Shown: one piece after another, positions 25,523 to 33,017 of the stretch
How the letters are laid out: each line of letters begins with the position of its first letter
Position numbering within the stretch: position 1 is the stretch's first letter
Origin: Methylobacterium sp. FF17
GTDB taxonomy: Bacteria > Pseudomonadota > Alphaproteobacteria > Rhizobiales > Beijerinckiaceae
Assembly: GCF_025813715.1 (NCBI RefSeq)
Contig: NZ_CP107532.1
Span: 4,798,501-4,862,500 of the forward strand
DNA: 64,000 bases
Direction: 5' to 3'
Made by a program: the position numbers and the translations under genes
Notes under the pieces: model-generated
What the model saw: the letters and a program-made list of their open reading frames with translations, nothing else
What the model was told of the DNA's origin: nothing
Database searches by the model: none

Positions 25523-25825
25523 TCAGGGTCTGACCGCCTCAATGTCGTTGACGTAGATGGAGTCCGGCGCACATGGATGCCATTCCTTCTTGGCGTCCAT
25601 CTGGCCCTTGCGACCCCAGCAGTACCCAGCCTGAGCCAATCGCCCGCTCAGGCGGTCTCGCAAGGTGCACTGCTCTTTGATGATAGCCGTGTCGCCGGTC
25701 CCCTCACAGCCTTGGGTCGCCTTGGCCTCGGCAGCCAGGAGCTCCTGAGCGGTCGGAAGTTGCTGCTGCGCAAATGCTTCGCCAGAGGCGATGAGAAGAG
25801 CGAGGACGGCGGCCACGATGCGCAT
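25523..25825 (-). CDS. Small exported protein
   Basis: 100 residues with a clear signal peptide (RIVAAVLALLIASGEAFAQ). The mature part has four cysteines (QGCEG, EQCTL, GYCWG, HPCAP), probably two disulfides, and no recognised domain. Likely periplasmic. A secreted cargo protein is unusual among replication genes. Confidence 0.65.
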   Translation of the reverse strand: MRIVAAVLALLIASGEAFAQQQLPTAQELLAAEAKATQGCEGTGDTAIIKEQCTLRDRLSGRLAQAGYCWGRKGQMDAKKEWHPCAPDSIYVNDIEAVRP

Positions 25826-25886
25826 CCTTGCAGGATAGCCGCCGGGGTGCAGTTGTCGAGGTGGGGCATGACTCTAGATCGAGGCG

Positions 25887-26066
25887 ATGACCGACCTCAA
25901 TTCTCTCCTTGACCGCCTGAAGGCACGCCAACGCGACGTCATCATGCAGGCTTCCAAACAGGACATGCTACCGCCAGACGGCATGCTCAGGCAGATCGCT
26001 GAACTCGAAAACGCGATTGCCGCCGCAGAGGCCGTCGGAGAAGAAGAGGCGGACCGCGACGTATAG
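25887..26066 (+). CDS. Very small hypothetical protein (59 aa)
   Basis: Begins MTDLNSLLDRLKARQRDVIM and ends EEEADRDV, amphipathic helix throughout. The start overlaps no other gene, and codon positions show the element's usual GC bias. Too short for family assignment. Confidence 0.5.
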   Translation: MTDLNSLLDRLKARQRDVIMQASKQDMLPPDGMLRQIAELENAIAAAEAVGEEEADRDV

Positions 26067-26115
26067 ATTCCATACAGCCCGCTGCATTCAGAAGGCGGCA
26101 AGTAACCTGTAGCGG

Positions 26116-26292
26116 CTACCGTTCAGCCTGCCTCGCCAATCGTAGGGCCTTCAGACGCTCAATCTTATCGTCCTGCGCCTGACTGGCGTCCGAGAGCTCC
26201 GTCCAAGCCATCTGTGCGATGCGCTCCTTCTCAGCCTCCCTCGAAACCTGGGACTCAGTGCGCGGCAAGGCCTGGCTTAATCTGAGATGCAT
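26116..26292 (-). CDS. Very small hypothetical protein (58 aa)
   Basis: Starts at the ATG at 26292 with AGGAAG 7 bases upstream. Charged helical sequence (SREAEKERIAQMAWTELSDASQAQDDKIERLKALR). Convergent with the 59-residue gene on the other strand. Confidence 0.5.
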   Translation of the reverse strand: MHLRLSQALPRTESQVSREAEKERIAQMAWTELSDASQAQDDKIERLKALRLARQAER

Positions 26293-26387
26293 GGCTGTCT
26301 TCCTTCTGGGTAGGGATATGTAGGGCGCAGCTGCGAAAAGCGGCTCGTACCAAGTGCTGGGTGTGGTGGCGAAAGACGCGAAAGCGT

Positions 26388-26645
26388 CTATGCCAGCGCC
26401 TGCGGATGCAACGACGGCGTTCCCGAAAATGTCTCCGGGTTGAGCGAACAGCCAGCGTGCTTCCTACGGTGCGCAAGAATGGGGCGTGCACTCGGAGAAT
26501 AGGCACCGTAGGCACTCATCTGCCCATGGCAGGTCGGACAACGCTTCGTATCCAAACGGTGACGTTTTAGGGCTTCTATGACGCTGACCGTCTTCCACGT
26601 GCCGTCAATTTTGACTTCACACGTTAATGGGCGATCTGTTCTCAT
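26388..26645 (-). CDS. Small protein with possible zinc-binding motif
   Basis: 85 residues. CPTCHGQM followed by HRRKHAGC gives a Cys-x2-Cys ... His-x3-His-x2-Cys arrangement that could bind zinc, as in small nuclease or DNA-binding fingers. The N-terminal part (LTCEVKIDGTWKTVSVIEALK) forms strands. No strong ribosome site is seen. Function unknown. Confidence 0.5.
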   Translation of the reverse strand: MRTDRPLTCEVKIDGTWKTVSVIEALKRHRLDTKRCPTCHGQMSAYGAYSPSARPILAHRRKHAGCSLNPETFSGTPSLHPQALA

Positions 26646-26889
26646 TCGTTAGCATGACAGATTTGCAAAGCGATCGAAAGAATCAATTAATCAAACTGCG
26701 CATTTAATTGAGAGTTGCCAAAAACCCGCCGCAGTTTGTGCCGGGCGGGTAAGGTGGTTGTACTCGGGGCAAGCGCACGGCAACCTGAGTGGATACAAGC
26801 CTAGCCGCGCTAGATCACGTTGCACGGGTACGGAGGCGAGGGCTACTCTAATTTATGAGGAAGCACGCGTCAGAACCGCACCCCCTCAA
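26646..26889. other. Intergenic region, AT-rich, with terminator
   Basis: Holds the minus-strand terminator at 26719-26750 and otherwise nothing recognised. Confidence 0.4.
26719..26750 (-). terminator. Rho-independent terminator on the minus strand
   Basis: ACCCGCC (26724-26730) pairs with GGCGGGT (26744-26750). On the minus strand the stem is followed by TTTTT. It would end transcription of the leftward genes starting at 28208. Confidence 0.7.
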
Positions 26890-27186
26890 TTACAAGTCGC
26901 GGCTAACATCGTAGGTGGGTTCTATAGCATTGAGCTGAGCACTTCTCGTCAGCTGATGAAGCACAAGAAACCGTAGCCGTCGTGCGTTATAGGCGAGCGA
27001 TGATTCCCCGGGCTGCCGCTCATCTCCGGACGGACGCGTAAATGCGAAATATTCATTAGACTGACTTAGATTAAGGCCGACGTAGATCTCGGCCCCATTG
27101 TCATCGATCGTGATGCATTTGGCATCTTGCAAGTGCATGCGTTCGGCTGGATCAAAATTCATCTGCTCCACCTTGATGCTTGCCAC
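26890..27186 (-). CDS. Small hypothetical protein
   Basis: 98 residues (ASIKVEQMNFDPAERMHLQDAKCITIDDNGAEIYVGLNLSQSNEYFAF). Beta-rich first half and a basic helix near the end (YNARRLRFLVLHQLTRSAQ). No family recognised. Less GC-rich than neighbours. Confidence 0.5.
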   Translation of the reverse strand: MASIKVEQMNFDPAERMHLQDAKCITIDDNGAEIYVGLNLSQSNEYFAFTRPSGDERQPGESSLAYNARRLRFLVLHQLTRSAQLNAIEPTYDVSRDL

Positions 27187-27205
27187 GAAGGCGGCTTTAA
27201 ATTTA

Positions 27206-27469
27206 TCAATGTAAGGTCGGGGCAGGTTCTAAGAAGGCGCCCATCCCCCCGCCTTCTATGACTGCATCGACAAAGGCATCCATGGCATCGCTGTCCAACC
27301 TGAAGGTTTCGCTCCAAACCGTCGACCAGCCCTTTTGATCGACCACTTCGAGCGTCCAACGATCCCGTGTGCCAGCAGCCCGATAGACTTTCACCGAGAC
27401 TGTTACGCCATTCCGAGTTGCCATGCTCGTGAGGCGAGAAAACTCCATTTTAGGTGCTTCGAGCGTCAT
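27206..27469 (-). CDS. Small hypothetical protein
   Basis: 87 residues from the ATG at 27469; a TTG 15 bases upstream is an alternative. VSVKVYRAAGTRDRWTLEVVDQKGWSTVWSETFRLDSDAMDAFVDAVIEGG is a compact strand-strand-strand-helix pattern, common in small phage-encoded proteins. No named family. Confidence 0.55.
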   Translation of the reverse strand: MTLEAPKMEFSRLTSMATRNGVTVSVKVYRAAGTRDRWTLEVVDQKGWSTVWSETFRLDSDAMDAFVDAVIEGGGMGAFLEPAPTLH

Positions 27470-27636
27470 GGGTATCACTCTCAAGCTGCGAGTTCATTGA
27501 GGGACACGTATGTGTCCCCAGCCCATGGTCCATTCTCAGACAGCTTAGCAGATCTTCTTCTCAGAAGCTGTGGTGATTTCCCTCGTGCGCAAGCCAGATC
27601 CGCGATCCAAGCGCCGAGAGGGGCGAGCATCAGGTT

Positions 27637-27975
27637 TTACCCCTTCGTCCCTTGGAACGGCCGGAACATCCACGCGAGCCGCCCCGTGGCTTCATCCTCG
27701 GCAGCACCTTGCTGCGCCTCGGTGTGGTTCTGAGGCTGCTCTGCGGAGACTCCGTGCATGATCTGACCGAGAAGAGACGGCAGCTCCTGGCCATGCTCCC
27801 TGAGCACGAGTGCGGCCTCTAAGAGCGCGCGGATGTGTCCATCGGGAACCGGCCGGCTCATGATCTGAGCGTCCAGCACTTGGTCAGCGAGGAGCGTCGC
27901 CAAGCGGGCTACCTCGGAGAGGCGATCGAGGGTCTCTGCCCTCTCAATCTCAGGCATCATGAGCTCACTGCTCAT
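27637..27975 (-). CDS. Small hypothetical helical protein
   Basis: 112 residues with GAAGAAG before the ATG at 27975. Helical (ERAETLDRLSEVARLATLLADQVLDAQIM, then IRALLEAALVLREHG). Overlaps the stop of the RHH gene at 27972 by 4 bases, so the two are translationally coupled. A relationship of the antitoxin/toxin or regulator/partner kind is possible. Confidence 0.55.
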   Translation of the reverse strand: MSSELMMPEIERAETLDRLSEVARLATLLADQVLDAQIMSRPVPDGHIRALLEAALVLREHGQELPSLLGQIMHGVSAEQPQNHTEAQQGAAEDEATGRLAWMFRPFQGTKG

Positions 27976-28208
27976 GTCTTCTTCGCAGACCCGGGCGTCT
28001 CAGCCGTTGCGAGATGGGGCTCGTTGCTCAGCGTGCCGGTTGCGGTACCGCCGAGATATCCGTTCGCCTTGAGATGATCGGAGAGCAGCTTTTCCACGAG
28101 CGAGGTCAGAGAGCGCTGATCGTCGGCCGCTGCGCGCTCAGCAGTCTCCTTCAGTTCCGGATCAATCCGAAGGTTGAGGGTTGCCGTCTTCTTTCGCTGC
28201 TCAGCCAT
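27972..28208 (-). CDS. CopG-like ribbon-helix-helix regulator
   Basis: 78 residues. KTATLNLRIDPELKETAERAAADDQRSLTSLVEKLLSDHLK is a typical ribbon-helix-helix with a DNA-contacting strand (TLNLRI). It probably represses its own promoter: repeated GTAACG sites lie directly upstream. Coupled to the next gene by ATGA. Confidence 0.8.
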   Translation of the reverse strand: MAEQRKKTATLNLRIDPELKETAERAAADDQRSLTSLVEKLLSDHLKANGYLGGTATGTLSNEPHLATAETPGSAKKT

Positions 28209-28214
28209 AAAAAT

Positions 28215-28268
28215 GTAACGCCAGTGGCTTGACATCAGGGGTTCAAAGCGTAACGTAAATGGCGTTAC
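28215..28268. promoter_or_regulatory. Probable RHH operator: repeated GTAACG sites
   Basis: GTAACGCCA (28215-28223), GTAACG (28250-28255) and the inverted TGGCGTTAC (28260-28268). The outer two form a perfect 9-base inverted repeat; the inner two form GTAACG-7-CGTTAC. They lie between the RHH gene start and the divergent gene at 28341. Confidence 0.65.
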
Positions 28269-28340
28269 AAAGCAAACGGCCCGCCAAGGTGTTGGAGCAC
28301 CAAAGCGAGCCTGACCACTCACGTCGAGGGACGACGCATT

Positions 28341-28601
28341 ATGGCTACCCCGAATTCTACAGCATCGGCACGCGCCGGTGAACGCTCCCGCTCGCCTTTC
28401 GTAGCGGTTTACTCCCGCCCCATGCCTTTGCTGGAGCCCGATGAAGCCGACGCGGAGGCCGGCCACGTCATCACACTTGTGCGCCCTGACACGGCCCACG
28501 TCCGTGCTCCCCGCTTCCTCGACTTCGCTGGTGACCTCGTCTCGGGTGTCCTGATCATCGCCGGGGGCGTGTTCGCCTACGGCTTTGTGCGGCTCGGTTG
28601 A
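28341..28601 (+). CDS. Small membrane protein
   Basis: 86 residues. Hydrophilic N-terminal 60 residues and one C-terminal transmembrane helix (FAGDLVSGVLIIAGGVFAYGFV). A tail-anchored topology is likely. No family. It is divergent from the RHH gene and shares its operator region. Confidence 0.55.
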   Translation: MATPNSTASARAGERSRSPFVAVYSRPMPLLEPDEADAEAGHVITLVRPDTAHVRAPRFLDFAGDLVSGVLIIAGGVFAYGFVRLG

Positions 28602-28611
28602 GGAGGCTGCC

Positions 28612-29532
28612 ATGAAGTCTGCAAAGAGAGCTGAGGTCAGCAGCGTACGCTCGGACCTGGGACAGCGAGCGAAGGCATCCCGAGCCGCCGCCAAGCGCGT
28701 GTCAACGGCAGCGCTTTCCGCCGTCGAGAAGTCAGATCCGATCCTGCCCCACATCGCTGAGGCCTACCGGCTGATGCGCATCTGCGATGAGGCGTTCGCG
28801 GCGCATGATCAACAAGGATTGGGGGGCACCTTTGAGCAGGCCGACGACGCTCAGGATGCCCTGGTCGCGCACTGCGACAATGTCCTGATGCAAATCCGGC
28901 CGACGAGTGCCGCCGGCGCAGTCGCACTGGCACGCTTTGCGGTAGATTGGTTCGAGAGCCAGGGCGTTCCACTCGCGCGAGACGAGTATGGAACGAGCGT
29001 TCTGCGATTGATTGCGGCCCCATTCTCGCCGGCAGAGCACCCATACGCGAGCCGCCGGGAGCTGAGCACGGCTGCTGCAGCGCCTCAAGGCAGCACCGAA
29101 GCGCCGAGAGCGACTGTCAGCCGGCTACCGCATGCTACTCGCTTAGACGATGTCCTGGATAATGCTCGCAGCTATGCGAACGAGTTCGATTTTAGTCCTT
29201 TCAGCATCAAGGATCTTGCTCACCTTTTCGATGTCGCTCGACACGCGGGCACCTACTGGGGAGACGTCGGCAACATGCCGCTCTCTGGCGGATTCGGCGC
29301 TGACGGTTCCAGCCTGACAAACGTCGGCTGGTTTGTTGAAGGCGAAGAGCAGCGCATGTCGTTTCTGCGCGACCGGTGCGTTGCCGAAATCGCGCAGCGG
29401 GGGCCCACCAATGATTCTGAGCGCGATGAAATCCTCTGCGTGCGCATCGCCCATGAGTTTGACTGTAACGGCCGGATAGATCGCGCGGAGGCACCAAGCC
29501 TCCTCATCGAAGCGTTGAAGGCGTGGGGGTGA
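28612..29532 (+). CDS. Hypothetical protein, phage/element type
   Basis: 306 residues with GAGGAGG before the ATG at 28612. Basic N-terminus (KSAKRAEVSSVRSDLGQRAKASRAAAKRV), helical middle, and a C-terminal region with conserved-looking FSPFSIKDLAHLFDVARHAG and YWGDVGNMPLSGGFGADGSSL. No motif recognised. It overlaps nothing and is followed 3 bases later by a small gene. Confidence 0.6.
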   Translation: MKSAKRAEVSSVRSDLGQRAKASRAAAKRVSTAALSAVEKSDPILPHIAEAYRLMRICDEAFAAHDQQGLGGTFEQADDAQDALVAHCDNVLMQIRPTSAAGAVALARFAVDWFESQGVPLARDEYGTSVLRLIAAPFSPAEHPYASRRELSTAAAAPQGSTEAPRATVSRLPHATRLDDVLDNARSYANEFDFSPFSIKDLAHLFDVARHAGTYWGDVGNMPLSGGFGADGSSLTNVGWFVEGEEQRMSFLRDRCVAEIAQRGPTNDSERDEILCVRIAHEFDCNGRIDRAEAPSLLIEALKAWG

Positions 29533-29534
29533 TC

Positions 29535-29786
29535 ATGAGCAACGTTTTTCGCTTTCCGGCCTCTCGGCGGTTTCAGGCCACCACCATCCCGCGTGAGGAG
29601 TTCCAGCGCCTCGCCGATCTTGCTCTTGATGTCGTCGATCAGATTGTTGCGATCCTCGACGCGGCGGATGGGGATGCCGACTTTGAGCTGGACACTGATC
29701 TCGAACCGTCCCTTGGCGCTCCTGAGGGGCACGAGAGTCAGGTTGTGTGGCTACGAGGCGGCGCCCGAGACTTCGAGACGAGCTGA
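29535..29786 (+). CDS. Small hypothetical acidic protein
   Basis: 83 residues, 2 bases after the upstream gene's stop. Basic start (SNVFRFPASRRFQATTIP), helix (REEFQRLADLALDVVDQIVAILDA) and acidic middle (DGDADFELDTDLEP). Probably cotranscribed with the upstream gene. No family. Confidence 0.55.
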   Translation: MSNVFRFPASRRFQATTIPREEFQRLADLALDVVDQIVAILDAADGDADFELDTDLEPSLGAPEGHESQVVWLRGGARDFETS

Positions 29787-29801
29787 CTCGACCCCGACCA
29801 C

Positions 29802-29897
29802 TCAGTGCTCGTTCGCGTCTGGCTGTGGCAACAGCAGGCCGGCAGTGATGGCAGTCAGGATCGAGACGTAGGCGTAGAAAATCACTGTCTCAGGCAT
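29802..29897 (-). CDS. Possible 31-residue membrane peptide
   Basis: PETVIFYAYVSILTAITAGLLLP is one hydrophobic helix followed by a polar tail. Such short membrane peptides are common near phage ends, but the ribosome site is poor. Confidence 0.25.
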   Translation of the reverse strand: MPETVIFYAYVSILTAITAGLLLPQPDANEH

Positions 29898-29986
29898 GGC
29901 TGGCACTCGATTGAGATAGGGGGCGCTCTTATCCCCTGAACCTCACATTCGAGTGACTGTTCCGCCCTGTGGCGCGGGTAAGGCGG

Positions 29987-30006
29987 TTGCTACCGCTTTT
30001 GCTACC
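29987..30006. promoter_or_regulatory. Putative integrase arm-type sites, right end
   Basis: TTGCTACC at 29987-29994 and 29999-30006, the same octamer pair as at the left end (spacing 12 here, 11 there). Confidence 0.5.
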
Positions 30007-30065
30007 CAACTCATTGATACGAGGTAGGACGGAGAACGATGAGAGAACGCCCGCAATCCGATTTT

Positions 30066-30096
30066 GGCAGTCAGAACAATACTTTATCTGACTGCC
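30066..30096. repeat. Perfect 10-base inverted repeat near the right attachment site
   Basis: GGCAGTCAGA (30066-30075) and TCTGACTGCC (30087-30096) around an 11-base AT-rich loop. It lies 30 bases inside the element's right end; a role in excision-complex assembly or as a transcription barrier is possible. Confidence 0.5.
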
Positions 30097-30125
30097 TGGG
30101 ATTGTGCAGGATGGCCGGGAGCGAA

Positions 30126-30174
30126 TTTCAAGACCGCTGCCTTAAACCACTCGGCCACCCTTCCAAGCCCTTGC
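30126..30174. repeat. Right attachment site (49-bp direct repeat)
   Basis: Identical to 9033-9081. It contains only the 5' half of the tRNA and no functional tRNA. Confidence 0.93.
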
Positions 30175-30285
30175 GGACGCGAGGGACGTTCCCTCCGCCG
30201 AAGCACCGGGCGGTGCTGCCGATGTGTCGCTCGATCGACCGGCGACCTTGTCTATGGCCGGGTGCCGGGCGGCGTCAACCGCCGG
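30175..30285 (-). pseudogene. Relic of an older integrase C-terminus
   Basis: Reading leftward, the residues AVDAARHPAIDKVAG correspond to KVDAAMRAAIDRVAG at the end of the present integrase. The following non-coding bases also match (CCGGTGCTTCGGC and the flank up to the repeat). The stop codon is changed (TGA to CGA) and the arm-type sites are decayed. The rest of this integrase is gone. Confidence 0.75.
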
Positions 30286-30341
30286 TCCGCCTGCCGCCGG
30301 GCGGTGGGACGCGCGGGGTGGTGCGGGCCGGATCGCGGCGC

Positions 30342-30790
30342 TCACCCTGCGGCCTCCGCGGCGGCGGCCTGCATCACGCGGGACACGAGGGCGTAGGTTT
30401 CCGTCCAGGCGGCGCGGACCTCCGGGGTAAATCGGCGCTGAGCCCCTGCGCCGGGGTCCAGAGGCGTGCGGCACCGACCGGCTCGTAAGGCGCCGCCTGC
30501 GTGCCGAACGCGACGTGCCGGCGTCCGAGGGTCTGCAGGGCGGACGCGACCGTGTCGGGCTGGTCGAGGTTCGCCACGGCGAGGCCGAGCATCGCCATGA
30601 GCTTCTTCTTCTGCTCGCGCATGTCCTCGGGGAACAGCGCGCAGCCCCGGCGCGATCGCCAACCGGCGTCCGTGGAAGAGGTCGGCGATCGGCCGGACCT
30701 TCGCAAAACTGTCCTGAACGATGCTGACCTGCTGCGCCGGCCAGGTTTCGCGGAAGGACGTTCTCGCGGTCCCAAGGACAACGGAAGCTC
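30342..30790 (-). pseudogene. Bacterial globin, frameshifted
   Basis: Three consecutive frames give one globin: SIVQDSFAKVRPIADLFHGRR...APGLRA, then LFPEDMREQKKKLMAMLGLAVANLDQPDTVASALQTLGRRHVAFGTQAAPYEPVGAA, then FTPEVRAAWTETYALVSRVMQAAAAEAAG and a stop at 30342-30344. His in GRRHVAFG is the proximal haem ligand. Two frameshifts (near 30640 and 30435) break the gene and the start is unclear. Family: single-domain globins of the flavohaemoglobin type. Confidence 0.85.
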
Positions 30791-30876
30791 ATTTTGTCGC
30801 GCCCAGGCTATACCCGTCTCCACGGCGGGCCGCACCGGGTTTCCGGGGCGGACGCCGACCGTCAGGAGACCCGCGC

Positions 30877-31857
30877 GTGACGTTCACCAGACGCCGAATC
30901 CCGGCCCTTCTCCTCGGCCTCGGGGCCAGTCTCGCCGGCGTGCACCCCGCGGCGCTCGTGAAGCCCGCGGCGGCGCAGGAAGCCGCGCCGGCGACGTTCC
31001 GGATCGGCTACCAGAAGATCGGGCTCATCGTCGTCGCGCGTCAGCAGGCGACCATCGAGAAGCGCCTCGCCGCGCAGGGCACGAAGGTGCAGTGGGTGGA
31101 GTTCCAGGCCGGGCCGCCGCTGCTCGAGGCCCTCAACGCGGGCAGCATCGATTTCGGCTATACCGGCGACGCGCCGCCGATCTTCTCCCAGGCGGCGGGG
31201 GGCAACCTCGTCTACGTGGCCGCCTCCGCGCCCTCCGGAGACGGCGAGGCGATCCTGGTCAAGGCGGATTCGCCGATCCGGTCGGTGGCGGACCTGAAGG
31301 GCCGCAAGGTGGCGGTCGGGCGCGGCACGAGTGCGCACAACCTCCTCATCGCCGCCCTGGAGAAGGCGGGCCTCGCGTTCTCGGACATCACGCCCGCCTA
31401 CCTGACGCCCGCCGATGCCGGCTCGGCCTTCGCCAATGACAGCGTCGAGGCCTGGTCGATCTGGGATCCCTACTTCGCGGCGGCGCAGGCGCGCAGCCGG
31501 ACGCGGGTGCTGACGACCTCCGGCCAGACCCTCGACGTGTCGGCCTACTTCCTGGCCAACAGGACCTTCGCGGACGCGCATCCGGGGATCATCGCCAGCG
31601 CCCTGGCGGCGCTGTCCGAAGCGGCGGCCTGGGCCGACGGCCATCGCGACGCGGTGGCGCAGGCCCTCGCCACCGTGACGGGGATTCCCTTCGCCATCCA
31701 GAAGGCCGCGGCGGATCGCACGCAGTTCGCGGTCCGGCCGCTCTCCGACGCGATCCTGTCCAATCAGCAGGCGACGGCGGACCGCTTCCACCGCCTCGGG
31801 CTCATCCCCCGCGCCATCAGCGTCCGCGACGCGGTCTGGACCCCGCCACGCACCTGA
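30877..31857 (+). CDS. ssuA: Aliphatic sulfonate ABC transporter substrate-binding protein
   Basis: 326 residues from a GTG with AGGAG 8 bases upstream. Arg-rich, possibly Tat-type signal (TRRRIPALLLGLGASL), then the periplasmic fold of the SsuA/NrtA type (FRIGYQKIGLIVVARQQATIEKRL, EFQAGPPLLEALNAGSIDFGYTGDAPPIFSQAAG, VEAWSIWDPYFAAAQ). It should bind a sulfonate-type sulfur source. No permease or ATPase is adjacent, so it would have to use transporter parts encoded elsewhere. The 3' end overlaps the antisense monooxygenase pseudogene by 94 bases. Confidence 0.9.
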   Translation: MTFTRRRIPALLLGLGASLAGVHPAALVKPAAAQEAAPATFRIGYQKIGLIVVARQQATIEKRLAAQGTKVQWVEFQAGPPLLEALNAGSIDFGYTGDAPPIFSQAAGGNLVYVAASAPSGDGEAILVKADSPIRSVADLKGRKVAVGRGTSAHNLLIAALEKAGLAFSDITPAYLTPADAGSAFANDSVEAWSIWDPYFAAAQARSRTRVLTTSGQTLDVSAYFLANRTFADAHPGIIASALAALSEAAAWADGHRDAVAQALATVTGIPFAIQKAAADRTQFAVRPLSDAILSNQQATADRFHRLGLIPRAISVRDAVWTPPRT

Positions 31858-33005
31858 GCGCGGTGCGCGGGGCGATCAAACCCCGCGCCTTCCGCGACCC
31901 CACTCACGGGACGCGGTGGGGCGGCCTCGGCAGGCCGAGATGCGCGCAGGGTCCGGCCCGCGTAATCCGTGCGGAACAGGCCCCGGCGCTGGAGTTCCGG
32001 GATGACGAGGGCGGCGAAATCGTCGAGGCCGCCCGGCAGCGTCGGCGGCATGATGTTGAACCCGTCCGCCCCGTAGGCCTCGAAGCGCTCCTGCAGCGCG
32101 TCGGCGATCCGGCTCGCGGTGCCGACGAGGGTCCAGTGGCCGCGGGCGCCGGCGATGAGCAGGGAGAGTTCGCGGATGGTCAGCCCCTCGCGCCGGGCGA
32201 GGGGCAGGATGAGAGCCTGCCGGCTCCTGCCGCCCTCGGTCTCGGGCAGGTCGGGCACCGGCGCGTCGTCCGGGTAGGCGGAGAGGTCGGCGCCGGTGAG
32301 CTGTTCGAGGAGCGAGCGGCCGACCACGGGGTGGATCAGCGCCTGCAATGCGCCGTCGCGGTCCTGCGCCTCCCCTTCCGTGCGCCCGACCACCGGGAAG
32401 GCGCCCGGCATGATCTTGAGGTGCGCCGGATCGCGGCCGAAGGCCCCCATGCGGCCCTTCAGGTCGGCGTAGAAGGCGGTGGCGTCCGCCAGGGTCGTCT
32501 GCGCGGTGAGCACGATCTCGGCGGTGCGGGCGGCGAGCGCCTTGCCGGCCTCCGACGAGCCGGCCTGCACCACGACCGGATGGCCCTGCGGGGGACGCGG
32601 CACGTTGAGGGGCCCGCGCACCGAGACATGCGCGCCCTCGTGGGACAGGAGGTGCAGCTTGTCGGGATCGAAGAAGCGGCCGGCCTCCCGGTCGCGCACG
32701 AAGGCGTCGTCCTCGTAGGAATCCCAGAGGCCCCGGACCACGTCGACGAACTCCTCGGCCCGGGCGTAGCGGTGGGCATGGGCGAGGTGGCTCTCGCGGC
32801 TGAAGTTCCAGGCCTCGCGCGGGTCGGCGGAGGTCACGAGGTTCCAGCCGGCCCGGCCTTCGCTGAGATGGTCGAGGGAGGCGAACTTGCGGGCGACGTG
32901 GAACGGCTCGTTGTAGGTGGTGGAGGCTGTGGCCGCGAGGCCGATCCGCTCGGTCACCGCCGCGAGATGGGCGCGCAGGTGCAGGGGCTCGCGCCGGCTC
33001 GTCAT
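31764..33005 (-). pseudogene. LLM-type flavin monooxygenase (NtaA/SnaA/DszA family), 5'-truncated
   Basis: 413 codons beginning inside the conserved domain: EPLHLRAHLAAVTERIGLAATASTTYNEPFHVARKFASLDHLSEGRAGWNLVTS normally starts about 90 residues into the protein. The N-terminal strand and substrate region are missing, and the ATG at 33005 sits only 12 bases after the upstream gene's stop. The C-terminal 60 residues (after RTDYAGRTLRASRP) are low-complexity and run antisense into ssuA, as if the normal stop were lost. Probably non-functional; a truncated active enzyme is unlikely. Confidence 0.75.
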
Positions 33006-33017
33006 CGCGGGCCGCCC

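Larger units (their letters stand above)
9033..30174. mobile_element. Integrative element (phage-satellite or reduced prophage) in tRNA-Ser
   Basis: About 21.1 kb between perfect 49-bp direct repeats. It carries a tyrosine integrase next to the left junction, an excisionase-like gene, a replication module, a partial tail module, a probable cargo operon and many small genes. Capsid, portal, large terminase, holin and lysis genes are not seen. It could therefore be a satellite that uses a helper phage, a deletion remnant of a siphophage-like prophage, or a phage-derived plasmid-like element. Confidence 0.88.

Noticed and set aside
30126..30174. Second tRNA-Ser gene at the right repeat
   Set aside because: Only the anticodon loop and 5' half are present; the 3' half and T arm are missing. 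It is the attachment-site copy, not a gene.
9033..30174. CRISPR array within the element
   Set aside because: The repeats found are pairs or short tandems (19-49 bp) without regular spacers or cas genes.
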